A stretch of DNA of 64,000 bases, from positions 1,750,001-1,814,000 of the forward strand of contig NZ_CP012159.1 in NCBI RefSeq assembly GCF_001189295.1. The letters are read 5' to 3'. The notes below the pieces were generated by a model, which had not been told where the DNA came from, searched no databases, and worked only from the letters and a program-made list of their open reading frames with translations. This DNA is from Chondromyces crocatus. Its GTDB lineage: Bacteria; Myxococcota_A; Polyangia; Polyangiales; Polyangiaceae. How positions within the stretch are numbered: the stretch's first letter is position 1; the number at the start of each line of letters is the position of its first letter. This document shows, piece by piece, positions 15,928 to 24,780 of this stretch. A program made the position numbers and the translations under genes.

Positions 15928-17391
15928 ATGCGGATCAGCCTGATCAATGTGGCCTACCTGCTCGCGAGCCTCCTGTTCGTGATGTCGTTGCGCGGGCTGA
16001 GCGCGCAGCAGACGGCGAGGAGCGGGAACGCGCGCGGTGCACTGGGGATGGTGCTCGCCGTGGTGGTGACGCTGGGCGCCCTGCTCGCGCCCGATCCGGA
16101 GGTGGGGGCGCACGGAATGCACGCCGCCATTCGCCCGGAGGGTCTCGGCCTCCTGGCGGCGGCCATCGGCGTGGGGAGCGTGGTCGGCGCGGTGCTGGCC
16201 GCGCGTGTGGCGATGACCTCGATGCCGGAGCTGGTGGCCATCCTGCACAGCTTCGTCGGCGCGGCCGCGGCGCTGGTGGGGATCGCGACCGAACTGGACG
16301 CGGTGGGTCGAGGGGCGCCGCCCGAGGTCGCACACCATACCGAGATCCACCTGGGGGTGTTCATCGGCGCGGTGACCTTCACCGGCTCGGTGGTCGCCTT
16401 CTTGAAGCTACGCGGCACGCTCGGGAGCAAGCCGCTGCTCTTGCCGGCGCGGCACGCGCTGAACATGCTGATGGTCATCGGGTGCTTCGCGCTGGGAGGG
16501 CTCGCGTTCTCTCAGGGGGGCGACGGGAGGGTGACCTTCCTGCTCGTCTCCACGGCCATCGCGGGCGTGCTCGGGGCGCACTTGGTGCTGGCCATCGGCG
16601 GCGGCGACATGCCCGTCGTGGTCTCGCTCCTGAACAGCTACTCGGGCTGGGCGGCGTCCGCGGCGGGCTTCATGCTGGGCAACGACCTGCTCATCGTCAC
16701 CGGCGCGCTGGTGGGCAGCTCGGGCGCGATCCTGAGCTACATCATGTGCAAGGCGATGAACCGCTCCATCTGGAACGTGGTGTTCGGCGGCTTCGGCGAG
16801 CTGAGCGGCGCCAAGGTGACCGGGGGGGACGGGGGACCTGCGAAGCGCGTGAACGAGACCACGGTCGACGGCGCCGCCGAGCTGTTGCTCGGGGCGAAGA
16901 GCGTGATCGTCGTGCCGGGCTACGGGATGGCGGTGGCCCAGGCCCAGCACGCGGTGAAGGAGATCACGACGCTGCTGGCGCAGCGGGCGGTGAAGGTGCG
17001 GTACGCCATCCACCCGGTGGCCGGGCGGCTGCCGGGCCACATGAACGTGCTGCTCGCCGAGGCGGACGTCTCCTACGAGATCGTGAAAGAGATGGAAGAG
17101 GTCAACGAGGACTTCGGCGACACCGACGTGGTGATCGTCATCGGTGCCAACGACATCGTGAACCCGAGCGCGCTCGACGATCCGTCGAGCCTCATCTACG
17201 GGATGCCGGTGCTGGAGGCGTGGCACGCCGGGAAGGTGATCATGCTGAAGCGTGGCATGGCCGCCGGGTACGCCGGGGTCGACAACCCCCTTTGTTACTA
17301 CGACAACACGCTGATGCTCTTCGGGGACGCGAAGGCGAGCGTGCAGAAGCTCTTGGTGGCCCTCCAGGGGCGCGTCGATCAGGCGGCGTGA
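15928..17391 (+). CDS. pntB: NAD(P) transhydrogenase subunit beta
   Basis: This 487-aa beta subunit has an N-terminal block of about eight to nine membrane helices followed by the NADP(H)-binding domain III. VIVVPGYGMAVAQAQHAVKE (dinucleotide motif), YAIHPVAGRLPGHMNVLLAE, IGANDIVNPSA and VIMLKRGMAAGYAGVDNPL are diagnostic of domain III. The ATG at 15928 has GAGGGGAG upstream and sits 10 bp after pntA. With PntA it forms the membrane complex that couples the proton gradient to NADPH supply. Length and motifs are normal and nothing appears broken. Confidence 0.94.
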   Translation: MRISLINVAYLLASLLFVMSLRGLSAQQTARSGNARGALGMVLAVVVTLGALLAPDPEVGAHGMHAAIRPEGLGLLAAAIGVGSVVGAVLAARVAMTSMPELVAILHSFVGAAAALVGIATELDAVGRGAPPEVAHHTEIHLGVFIGAVTFTGSVVAFLKLRGTLGSKPLLLPARHALNMLMVIGCFALGGLAFSQGGDGRVTFLLVSTAIAGVLGAHLVLAIGGGDMPVVVSLLNSYSGWAASAAGFMLGNDLLIVTGALVGSSGAILSYIMCKAMNRSIWNVVFGGFGELSGAKVTGGDGGPAKRVNETTVDGAAELLLGAKSVIVVPGYGMAVAQAQHAVKEITTLLAQRAVKVRYAIHPVAGRLPGHMNVLLAEADVSYEIVKEMEEVNEDFGDTDVVIVIGANDIVNPSALDDPSSLIYGMPVLEAWHAGKVIMLKRGMAAGYAGVDNPLCYYDNTLMLFGDAKASVQKLLVALQGRVDQAA

Positions 17392-17445
17392 CCGCGGGAA
17401 AACCCCGAGGGATGGCGGGCTGGAACGAAACTGCGTCAATCGGTC

Positions 17446-17473
17446 TTGACAGAAACCCTTCGCAGAGTAGAGT
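17446..17473 (+). promoter_or_regulatory. Sigma-70 type promoter of tRNA-Ala
   Basis: A consensus TTGACA at 17446-17451 is followed after 16 bp by TAGAGT at 17468-17473. The GC-rich stretch after it and the mature tRNA 5' end at 17492 place the start site around 17480. This is the best promoter match in the window, in the expected place for a stable RNA gene. Confidence 0.75.
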
Positions 17474-17491
17474 CCGCCGTCCCAACGACAC

Positions 17492-17564
17492 GGGCCTGTA
17501 GCTCAGCTGGGAGAGCGCTAGAATCGCACTCTAGAGGTCTGGGGTTCGATCCCCCACAGGTCCA
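17492..17564 (+). tRNA. tRNA-Ala (anticodon CGC)
   Basis: The 73-nt sequence folds into a full cloverleaf. The acceptor stem is GGGCCTG/CAGGTCC with a G3-U70 wobble pair, the alanine identity element. The D arm is GCTC/GAGC, the anticodon stem CTAGA/TCTAG with loop ATCGCAC, and the T arm TGGGG/CCCCA with TTCGATC. The anticodon CGC (17525-17527) reads GCG, a major Ala codon in this GC-rich genome. The discriminator is A, and CCA is not encoded. A consensus promoter lies upstream. The TTG start of ribA is only 53 bp downstream with no clear terminator between, so the two may share a transcript. Confidence 0.96.
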
Positions 17565-17617
17565 CTGATTCGCTGCATCGCGCCGAGCAGCGCATCCGAC
17601 ATCATCGGAGGCGCACT

Positions 17618-18403
17618 TTGGCTGATTACGACAAACTGGCAGGCTTGGTCGAGCGCGACCAGGACCATGATTGCACGGGCTACGGCCCGGATCAGGTCTG
17701 CGTGCGGGTCGCTGGCGTGGCGGAACTCCCCACGCGGCTCGGCAGGTTCCGCATCGTCGCCTTCTGGAACAACCGGGATGCCAAGGAACACATCGCCATG
17801 GTGCATGGCGACGTGGTGGGCGCTTCGGAGGTCCACACCCGGCTGCACTCCGAGTGCCTGACCGGCGACGTGATGGCGTCGTTGCGCTGCGACTGCCGGG
17901 ATCAGCTCCTGGAAGGGCTGCGCAAGATCCAGGAGGCGGAGCGAGGGATCCTGCTCTACCTGCGGCAGGAGGGGCGCGGGATCGGGCTGATCAACAAGGT
18001 GCGCGCCTACGCGCTGCAGGATCACGGCATGGACACCGTCGACGCGAACCTGGCGCTCGGGTTCCGGGACGACGAGCGGGACTACGCCGTGGCGGCGCAC
18101 ATGCTGCTGAGCCTGGGGGTGCAGTCGGTGAAGCTGATCACCAACAACCCCGAGAAGATGAAGCAGCTCGAGCTGTACGGGGTGAAGGTGGCCGGGCGGA
18201 TCCCGCACGTGATCCCTCCGCACGAGCACAACAGCTTCTACCTGCAGACGAAGGCGAAGCGGTCGGGGCACTACATCGATCCCTCCGGCTTCACGCACCT
18301 CTCCGAGCAGAGCGACCCGGTGATGGTCGAGGGGATGACCGAAGGGACGACGGCTCCTGCGACACCAGAGGCTGGACCGGACGGGAAGCGCAAGACCGGC
18401 TGA
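17618..18403 (+). CDS. ribA: GTP cyclohydrolase II
   Basis: The enzyme opens GTP to the pyrimidine precursor of riboflavin, releasing formate and pyrophosphate. Seen: the zinc-ligand set in HSECLTGDVMASLRCDC, the RQEGRGIGLINK catalytic loop, DTVDANLALG, and the LITNNPEKMKQLELYG signature. It is a stand-alone cyclohydrolase of 261 aa, not fused to DHBP synthase, with a disordered Thr/Pro tail after about residue 235. The start is TTG at 17618: GGAGG at 17607-17611 sits 6 bp before it and no ATG or GTG fits the conserved N-terminus. The gene directly follows tRNA-Ala, so it may be transcribed with it. Other riboflavin genes are not in the window. Confidence 0.92.
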   Translation: MADYDKLAGLVERDQDHDCTGYGPDQVCVRVAGVAELPTRLGRFRIVAFWNNRDAKEHIAMVHGDVVGASEVHTRLHSECLTGDVMASLRCDCRDQLLEGLRKIQEAERGILLYLRQEGRGIGLINKVRAYALQDHGMDTVDANLALGFRDDERDYAVAAHMLLSLGVQSVKLITNNPEKMKQLELYGVKVAGRIPHVIPPHEHNSFYLQTKAKRSGHYIDPSGFTHLSEQSDPVMVEGMTEGTTAPATPEAGPDGKRKTG

Positions 18404-18544
18404 GCCCTCCTCCTGCATGGAGCGCCGAAGCGCCGAGCGCGCGTAAGGCCTTCCAAACACGGTGCAGCGCGTCGTCATGCAGCCCGCCGAGCGCAGGGCG
18501 CAGGTCTACTTGAGATGCGCGAGGCGCTTTCGTAGGCTGCCGCC

Positions 18545-19366
18545 GTGCGTCCGGAGGGTGCGGAGAAACAACCGACGGCATCGGGCCGCGCATCGTCGTG
18601 GGACCCTCGGGTCGTGGAGCGGAGTCCTCTGTTCTGGCCCCTCCGCGCGGCCGCGTCGGCGTTCACGGGCTTCGAGAGCTGGCCCTCCGTCGACGACTAC
18701 GATCGGGCGGCGGGTGAGGAGTTCCCCGTACGGTTTCGCGAGCAGCCACCACGCCCCCGGCGGCGAGGGCGGCGAGGGCCGGTGGAGATCACCAGCCTCT
18801 ACGAAGGGCGGATTCACCTGGAGGGGTGGATTCCGACGCGCCCGGCATCCTGGCACGACTTCTTCAACCTGCTGGTGTGGCTGTCCTTCCCTCGGGCCAA
18901 GCGGCAGCTCAGCGCGCGGCAGGCGGGCACGCTGGCGCAGTGGGTGACGCCAGGAGCGCGGGGGCTGCCAGGCCGTCGTACGCGGGAGCAGGACGGTCTC
19001 GCCATCCTGGACGAAGGCGGCATGCTGCTCCTGGTCGAGGAGGCTGCCGCGCCCGAGATCCAGGCTGGGCTGGACGCGCGCCAGGGGGACGCCGTGGCCG
19101 ACGTGATCGCGACAGGGCGTGCGGTCGCACTGGTGTTCGGTCACGCCGTGTACGAACAGCTCGCGCTGGGTGGCCCGCTGGTGCGGGCGATGACCCATAC
19201 GCTATCGTCTACAGGCCCCTTGCCGGCGAACGCAGAGGCGCGGGTGGCGCTGGCCGACCAGCTCCTCCAGGCCGCGTTGCGGCAGCCAGAGAGCTTCTGC
19301 GACCCGGCGTCGTTTCGCTCGCTTCCCGTGGACGAAAGGTTGCTGGGTGGACACGTGTCGGCGTGA
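18545..19366 (+). CDS. DUF3025 family protein
   Basis: This 273-aa protein has the DUF3025 core, including the signature RPASWHDFFNLLVWLSFPRAK near residue 95-115, given here as WHDFFNLLVWLSFPRAK. The rest (LDEGGMLLLVEE, FGHAVYEQLALG) also fits the family, whose function is unknown. An N-terminal segment of about 25 residues is disordered, and a basic Pro/Arg-rich stretch near residue 70 is probably an insertion. The start is GTG at 18545. It follows ribA by 141 bp, and the M3 peptidase gene begins 74 bp after its stop on the same strand, so a loose operon is possible. Confidence 0.78.
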   Translation: MRPEGAEKQPTASGRASSWDPRVVERSPLFWPLRAAASAFTGFESWPSVDDYDRAAGEEFPVRFREQPPRPRRRGRRGPVEITSLYEGRIHLEGWIPTRPASWHDFFNLLVWLSFPRAKRQLSARQAGTLAQWVTPGARGLPGRRTREQDGLAILDEGGMLLLVEEAAAPEIQAGLDARQGDAVADVIATGRAVALVFGHAVYEQLALGGPLVRAMTHTLSSTGPLPANAEARVALADQLLQAALRQPESFCDPASFRSLPVDERLLGGHVSA

Positions 19367-19440
19367 CGACCCGCGAGAGCGACCCGCCTGTCCCTGGGTT
19401 GCCGCGCCGCGGGGTTCGTCTTACGTAGCAACCCACTCTC

Positions 19441-21480
19441 ATGAGCGAGCCTACCGAGAATCCTCTCCTCTCCTCTGGCTACGAGATCCCGTTCGACCGT
19501 GTGCGCGGTGAGCACGTCGAGCCCGCCGTGAAGGTGCTGCTCGACGAGGCTCGGCATCGGCTGGATGCGCTCACACGGGCCTCCGGTGCGCGCACGTACG
19601 AGAACACGCTGCATGCGTTGGAAGAGGTCACGGGAAGGCTCGACCAGGCGATGAACGTCATCTCGCACTTCGAGTCCGCGGTGACGACGCCGGAGCTGCG
19701 GGCCGCCTACAACGCGGTGCAGCCCGAGGTGAGCGAGTTCATGAGCGGCATCTCGCTGTCCGACGAGGTGTGGCGCGCCCTCAAGTCCTTCGACGCCACC
19801 GAGGAGGCGAAGGCGCTGACGGGCGCGCGGCGGAGGTTCCTCCGGAAGACGGTCGACGACTTTCGGCGCAGCGGTGCGGACCTCGACCCCGCCGGCAAGG
19901 AGCGGCTCCGTGCGATCGAGGTGGAGCTGGCGAAGCTCACGCTGCGCTTTGGCCAGAACGTGCTCGACGCGACGAACGCCTTCGAGCTGGTCGTGGAGGA
20001 TCGTGCGCGGCTCGCCGGCCTCCCGGAGTCCGCGCTCTCGGCGGCGCGTGACAGCGCCGAGCGCAAGGGGCTGAAGGGGTACAGGTTCACGCTGCAGGCG
20101 CCGAGCTACCTCCCCGTGATGACCTACCTGGACGACGCCGAGCTCCGCGAGCAGATGTGGCGGGCGTTCAACACGCGCGCCACGGCAGCCGAGATCGACA
20201 ACCGGCCCATCCTGCGGCGGGTGCTGGAGCTGCGCCAGGAGAAGGCGAAGCTCCTCGGGTTCGCGACGTTCGCCGACCTGGTGCTGGAAGACCGCATGGC
20301 GCGCTCGGGGGACGAGGCGAGGCGCTTCGTGAAGACGTTGCGAGAGAGAACGCTGCCGTTCTTCGCGCGCGAAAATGAGGAGCTGTTCGCTTTCCGCCGG
20401 GAGCTGGAGGGCGCGGATGCGGCGCCGCTGCGGCCCTGGGACGTGGGGTACTACGCCGAGAAGCTGCGCCGCGCCCGGTACGACTTCGACGAGGAGGCGC
20501 TGCGACCTTACTTCCCTCAGGACGGGGTGGTCGCGGGCCTGTTCGAGATCGCGAAGCGGCTCTACGGGGTGCGCATCGAGCCGTGGCTGGACGCGCCGGT
20601 CTGGCATCCCTCGGTGCGTGCGTACCGGATGTTCGAGGAAGACGGGAAGCAGAGCGCCTCGTTCTACCTGGACTTCTTGCCGCGCGAGGACAAGCGCGAC
20701 GGGGCGTGGATGCACGGGATCGTCACCGGTGCACACGACGGCCGCGGCGACGCACGGCACCTCGAGGTGCTCGCGGGCAGCTTCACGCCGCCCGTGGGCG
20801 ATGGGCCAGCGCTCTTGACCCACCGGGAGGTCGAGACGCTGTTCCACGAGTTCGGCCACATGATGCACCACGCATCGAGCCGGGTGGACGTGCGGAGCCT
20901 CGCCGGCACCAACGTGGCCTGGGATTTCGTGGAGCTGCCCTCCCAGATCATGGAGAACTGGTGCTGGGAACGTGGCGCGCTCGATCTGTTCGCGCGCCAC
21001 CACGTGACGGGCGAGGCCATCCCCGAGGAGCTGTACCAGCGGATGCGCGCTGCGCGCTCGTTCCGCGCTGCCAACGCGATGATGCGTCAGCTCGGGTTCG
21101 CAGAGCTGGATCTGTCGCTCCACGTCGACTGGAAGCCAGGGGAGGAGGACGCGATGGCGCTGGCCAGGGCCGTGCTGGAGCGCCACGCGGCGGTGCCGTT
21201 GCCCGACGACTACGCGATGGTCGCCAGCTTCTCGCACCTCTTCTCGAGCCCGGTGGGCTACGCGGCCGGCTACTACTCGTACAAGTGGGCCGAGGTGCTC
21301 GACGCGGACGCCTTTTCCCGCTTCCAGCAGGAAGGCCTCTTCAGCCGTGCAGTGGGCGAGGCGTTCCGGGAGCGCATCCTCGCCCGTGGCGACAGCGAAG
21401 AGCCCTCGACGCTCTACAAAGACTTCATGGGGCGAGGCCCGCGGCTGGACGCCCTCTTCGAGCGCAGCGGCCTCACTTGA
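19441..21480 (+). CDS. M3 family oligopeptidase (oligopeptidase A / thimet type)
   Basis: This 679-aa zinc metallopeptidase degrades short peptides in the cytoplasm. The zinc motif is FHEFGHMMHH, with ligands His469 and His473 and catalytic Glu470; the third ligand Glu follows in the downstream helix (DFVELPSQIMENW). The long helical N-terminal domain (DRVRGEHVEPAVKVLL) and the substrate-binding SPVGYAAGYYSYKWAEVLDAD near the C-terminus are typical for OpdA/PrlC relatives. No signal peptide is present. The ATG at 19441 starts the conserved domain normally. A 14-bp perfect palindrome after the stop may act as terminator. Confidence 0.9.
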   Translation: MSEPTENPLLSSGYEIPFDRVRGEHVEPAVKVLLDEARHRLDALTRASGARTYENTLHALEEVTGRLDQAMNVISHFESAVTTPELRAAYNAVQPEVSEFMSGISLSDEVWRALKSFDATEEAKALTGARRRFLRKTVDDFRRSGADLDPAGKERLRAIEVELAKLTLRFGQNVLDATNAFELVVEDRARLAGLPESALSAARDSAERKGLKGYRFTLQAPSYLPVMTYLDDAELREQMWRAFNTRATAAEIDNRPILRRVLELRQEKAKLLGFATFADLVLEDRMARSGDEARRFVKTLRERTLPFFARENEELFAFRRELEGADAAPLRPWDVGYYAEKLRRARYDFDEEALRPYFPQDGVVAGLFEIAKRLYGVRIEPWLDAPVWHPSVRAYRMFEEDGKQSASFYLDFLPREDKRDGAWMHGIVTGAHDGRGDARHLEVLAGSFTPPVGDGPALLTHREVETLFHEFGHMMHHASSRVDVRSLAGTNVAWDFVELPSQIMENWCWERGALDLFARHHVTGEAIPEELYQRMRAARSFRAANAMMRQLGFAELDLSLHVDWKPGEEDAMALARAVLERHAAVPLPDDYAMVASFSHLFSSPVGYAAGYYSYKWAEVLDADAFSRFQQEGLFSRAVGEAFRERILARGDSEEPSTLYKDFMGRGPRLDALFERSGLT

Positions 21481-21494
21481 CGCATGGAGAACAC

Positions 21495-21508
21495 CCCTCC
21501 GCGGAGGG
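21495..21508. terminator. Palindrome after the M3 peptidase gene
   Basis: CCCTCCGCGGAGGG is perfectly self-complementary and lies 15 bp after the peptidase stop. Two further small inverted repeats follow (CCCCC/GGGGG at 21541-21557 and GGCTGG/CCAGCC at 21556-21568) before the stop of the convergent gene at 21605. Together they could end transcription from both sides. There is no U-tract. Confidence 0.4.
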
Positions 21509-21604
21509 ATTTCCGCAAGGCTGAAGCACGTGACGGCTTCCCCCCTTCCCGAGGGGGCTGGCCCAGCCATCTCTCAGGCGTCGCATCGCCACCGTCCGTT
21601 CAGC

Positions 21605-22270
21605 TCAGGGCGTGGTGCTGCCAGGCCCCATGGCGGCCGTGGTGAGCAGCGCATCCATCAAGCTGAACTCCGGCGCCAGCCGCTGATCGAAGGCCTCGAT
21701 GACCATGCTCGCCGGCGGCAGGGGCGTGCGCAGGACGCGCATGGCGACATCGACCGCTTCCGACGCCCCGAGCAACTCGCAGATCGTGGCGATCTCGCGC
21801 AGCGCTGGTGGTGTTGCCGTCCATAGCCGACAGAGACGCAGGGCACGCTGTGGGACCGCGCTCGGCGCGTGCAGCTCGGCCAGGATCAACGTGGCCGCGT
21901 CGAATGCCGCACGCGCAGCCGGTACGAGCCCGACGCGGCATGCAGCCACCGTCGGGTTGAGCGCATCCTCCAGCCAGCGCGCACGCTCGGCCGCGCTCGC
22001 CGTCCTGGAGAGGCGTGCAGCGCGGCCGCGCAGGACCCGATCGAGCTCCGCCGCCAGCGCACCAGCCGTCGCCAGCCCGGGGACGAACCCCTCGAATGGC
22101 CCCGTCTCGCCCCACATGAAGCGAGCCGGCGCCACCTCCTCCGGCGTCGAGCCGACCAGCCGCAGCGGCCTCACGGGCGGTGATGTCGGCTGCGCGGGCG
22201 CCCCCTGATCGGAACGCTGGCTGTCCGTCTCGGCCGCCCCCTCTTGATGGGTGGAAGCGCGCTTGCCCAT
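21605..22270 (-). CDS. Hypothetical protein, Ala-rich helical
   Basis: The 221-aa product from ATG at 22270 is preceded by GGAGGGGAG, which supports this start over the long upstream open frame. After a hydrophilic N-terminus of about 35 residues there is a mostly helical domain (ALAAELDRVLRGRAARL, RAAFDAATLILAELHAP, PPALREIATICELLGASE) with no recognised motif, signal or membrane segment. It is divergent from the hslO gene across about 285 bp of comparatively AT-rich DNA that must hold both promoters. Function is unknown. Confidence 0.68.
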   Translation of the reverse strand: MGKRASTHQEGAAETDSQRSDQGAPAQPTSPPVRPLRLVGSTPEEVAPARFMWGETGPFEGFVPGLATAGALAAELDRVLRGRAARLSRTASAAERARWLEDALNPTVAACRVGLVPAARAAFDAATLILAELHAPSAVPQRALRLCRLWTATPPALREIATICELLGASEAVDVAMRVLRTPLPPASMVIEAFDQRLAPEFSLMDALLTTAAMGPGSTTP

Positions 22271-22555
22271 GGCTTTCTCCCCTCCAGCAGGGTGTAGCCC
22301 ATGAAAGCCCGCAAATAAACGCGCAATTCCACGCAAGTGAGCGGAATCTATGGCCTTTGTAGATCTGTTCTGGCTTTTTCCATAGCCGACAGACGAATGT
22401 CGAATCAGCCCTTCTCCGGGCGGAACCCGCAGTTGCCAGGGCTGCTCCCAGGACGCACGTTGGCATGTCGGTAAGGGTGTCCTCGATGGGACATCGCAAG
22501 TATGCACCGCGTCGACATCATGTCGGACCGTCCCAACCCCACAGGAGTGTGCTCC

Positions 22556-23413
22556 GTGAGCCAGCCCTCGGAGATCGTCGTTCGTGCCATCACGCAGGAT
22601 GGTGCCTTCCGTGTCATCACCGCCTTGACCACCCAGACCGTGCAGGGCGTGGTCTCGGCCCAGCAGGTGACGGGGGCGACCGCGCAGCGGCTCGGCGAGC
22701 TCGTCACGGGAGCCATCCTGGTTCGAGAGGCCATGGCGCCCACCCTGCGGCTGCAGGTCATTGCGAAGGACACCGCAGGTCGAGGCAGCCTGGTGGCCGA
22801 TGCGCACCCGGACGGGTCCACACGGGGGCTCGTCACGTTGCGGGGGGGCGAGACGGAGATCGAGGTGGCAGGCGGCTCGCTGATCCAGGTGATGCGGAGC
22901 CTGCGCAACGGGGCCATCCAGCAAGGCGTGGTCGAAGTGCCCGAGGGCGGAGGCATCTCGCAGGGCCTGATGGCCTACATGCAGGAGTCGGAGCAGGTGG
23001 TGACGATGGTCTCGGTCGCGACGCTGCTGGACGAGCACGGCGTGGGGCGCTCGGGCGGGGTCCTCGTGCAGCTCCTGCCCGAGGTCGAGCGCGGACCCTT
23101 GATGGTGATGACCGAGCGCCTCCGCGAGTTCGAAGAGCTGGGCGCCGTCCTCGCGAACGAGGAAGTCACCGCGGACAAGCTGCTCGACGAGCTGCTGTAC
23201 GGCATGCCGTTCACGCGGCTCGAGGAGTCGGCCCTCCGCTACGCCTGCCAGTGCAGCCAGGTGCGGGTGGTGACCGCCCTGGCGACCCTGCCGCGCAGCG
23301 ACATCGAGGAGATGGTGTCGGACGGAGAGATGCTCGACATCAACTGCGACTACTGCGGCAAGGCGTACCAGGTGCCACCGGCCGCGCTGCAAGCGCTCCT
23401 CACGCCGAGCTGA
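22556..23413 (+). CDS. hslO: Hsp33-type redox-regulated chaperone
   Basis: Hsp33 is a cytosolic holdase activated when its C-terminal zinc-binding cysteines are oxidised. The protein starts in family style (EIVVRAITQDGAFRVITA), has the central GSLVADAHPDGSTRGLV region, and ends with the zinc cysteine pairs YACQCSQ and NCDYCGKAY (CxC then CxxC). GTG at 22556 is chosen because ACAGGAG lies 8 bp upstream and the conserved domain starts immediately after; in-frame ATGs at 22502 and 22520 would add non-conserved residues. Length is 285 aa, normal for the family. It converges on the PFKFB-like gene with 7 bp between stops. Confidence 0.9.
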   Translation: MSQPSEIVVRAITQDGAFRVITALTTQTVQGVVSAQQVTGATAQRLGELVTGAILVREAMAPTLRLQVIAKDTAGRGSLVADAHPDGSTRGLVTLRGGETEIEVAGGSLIQVMRSLRNGAIQQGVVEVPEGGGISQGLMAYMQESEQVVTMVSVATLLDEHGVGRSGGVLVQLLPEVERGPLMVMTERLREFEELGAVLANEEVTADKLLDELLYGMPFTRLEESALRYACQCSQVRVVTALATLPRSDIEEMVSDGEMLDINCDYCGKAYQVPPAALQALLTPS

Positions 23414-23420
23414 GGCCGCT

Positions 23421-24734
23421 TCACGGGTGCGCGATGGTGGACTCGTCCCCGCCAGGAATCTCCGGCGCGAGCTGGAACCGACGCTCCTCGCAGCCGTAGG
23501 CGGTGGGCACGAGCTCGATCACCGTGTGCAACGGGATCGGCAAGCTCGGGCAGGTGTGGGGGGGCTTGTCCATGAGGTACGCATAGAGCGCGCGGAGCAC
23601 CGCTTGGTGCGCGATCACCAGCACCGGACTGCGCTGACGTTCGAGCTCGATGATCATCGGGTCGAGCCGCTGGATGACGTCCTCGTACGACTCGCCGCGC
23701 GGGTAGCGGTAGCGGAACTTGTCCGCCGCGCGCGCCTCGAAGACCTGAGGCATCTTCAGCTGGATCTCCTCGTAGGTCATGCCCTCGCAGACCCCGGCGT
23801 CGATCTCGTCGAGCGCGCGCCAAGCCGTCGAGCGCTGGGTGAGCGGGCGTGAGGTCTGGATGGTGCGGCGCAAGCTGCTGGTCCACACCACCACGTCGTC
23901 GGGGATCCAGGCCGGCTCGCCGGGGATCCCCGACGCCTCGCCGAGTTCGCGCGCGCGGCCTCGGACGAACGCCGCGAGGCTCCGGGCGTACACCTCGCCC
24001 CGCGGAGAGAGATCGGGATCACCGCCGAGCAGGCCTTGCTGGTTGAAAAGGCTCTCGCCGTGCCGGGTCAGCCAGATCGGCCGCGGCGCCACGTGCATGT
24101 TCATGAGCAGCGGCACGAGCCGCGCCGGCACGTAACCGTGGATGCGGTTCAGCATCACCTGCCGGCCGACGTCGATGATCTTGATGTAGCTGCTCTCCAG
24201 ATCGGTCACAGGCTCGTAGGCGCGCGTGTAGTGCGCGATGCGCGCCCGGAAGTCGCGCACGGCCTCTCGGGCATCGACGCCCTCGTAGTCGGGCGAGCGC
24301 AGCTTCGTCTCGCGCACGTTGGTCTCGATGATGGCCTCGTCGCCGCAGATCGACTCGATGAACACCACCGGGTAGCCCTGGTTCCGGCAGCGCTCGGAGA
24401 TGATCTGGCGCCGCGCCCGGGTGCTGTTGGTCGCGTCGAAGATGGCCACCTCGCCGCCACCGCCCAGCCACGCGAGCAGATCGTCGAGCGCGGCCATGGC
24501 CATCTCGTCGAGCGTGCGCCGCGCCTCGCGGTTCTCCGGCGCGAAGAAGTTCGCCGGGTGGTGCGCTCCGAGGAGCGAGCGGCGGTAGCTGCCCACGTTG
24601 AACACGCGGGTCGGGTGTCCGAGCCAGGAGAGATAGCGGGTGATCTTGCGGGCGATCGACGTCTTGCCGCGGGCGGGCAGACCGACCATCGCCAGCACGT
24701 GAGGGGAGAGGTCGCGGGGGTGCAGGCTGTGCAT
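23421..24734 (-). CDS. Bifunctional 6-phosphofructo-2-kinase / fructose-2,6-bisphosphatase (PFKFB-like)
   Basis: This 437-aa protein is strikingly close to the eukaryotic enzyme that makes and breaks fructose-2,6-bisphosphate. Kinase half: Walker A GLPARGKT (residues 18-25), RVFNVGSYRR, AIFDATNSTRARR, FIESICGDE, KLRSPDY. Phosphatase half: RHGE with the phosphorylated His225, the LSPRGEVYA region, EIDAGVCEGMTYEEI, RYPRGESYEDVIQRLDP and the second catalytic His in VIAHQAVLRALYAYLMD, then PLHTVIELVPTAYGC. All catalytic residues I can place are present in both halves. ATG at 24734 starts eleven residues before the kinase domain, so the regulatory N-terminal extension of animal isoforms is missing. 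It probably signals carbon status, but fructose-2,6-bisphosphate use in myxobacteria is inference. Confidence 0.9.
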   Translation of the reverse strand: MHSLHPRDLSPHVLAMVGLPARGKTSIARKITRYLSWLGHPTRVFNVGSYRRSLLGAHHPANFFAPENREARRTLDEMAMAALDDLLAWLGGGGEVAIFDATNSTRARRQIISERCRNQGYPVVFIESICGDEAIIETNVRETKLRSPDYEGVDAREAVRDFRARIAHYTRAYEPVTDLESSYIKIIDVGRQVMLNRIHGYVPARLVPLLMNMHVAPRPIWLTRHGESLFNQQGLLGGDPDLSPRGEVYARSLAAFVRGRARELGEASGIPGEPAWIPDDVVVWTSSLRRTIQTSRPLTQRSTAWRALDEIDAGVCEGMTYEEIQLKMPQVFEARAADKFRYRYPRGESYEDVIQRLDPMIIELERQRSPVLVIAHQAVLRALYAYLMDKPPHTCPSLPIPLHTVIELVPTAYGCEERRFQLAPEIPGGDESTIAHP

Positions 24735-24780
24735 GGGCTCTCGCACGACGGCGCAACGTCGGGCCTTGGGGGGAGGGGCG

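Noticed and set aside
12000..15947. Minus-strand open frame of 1315 codons
   Set aside because: His/Arg/Pro-rich composition without any family match, opposite HTTM, pntA and part of pntB, all of which have clear motifs.
22502..22555. Upstream ATGs (22502, 22520) as the hslO start
   Set aside because: They add residues not seen in Hsp33 and lack a ribosome-binding site, whereas GTG 22556 has ACAGGAG at good distance.
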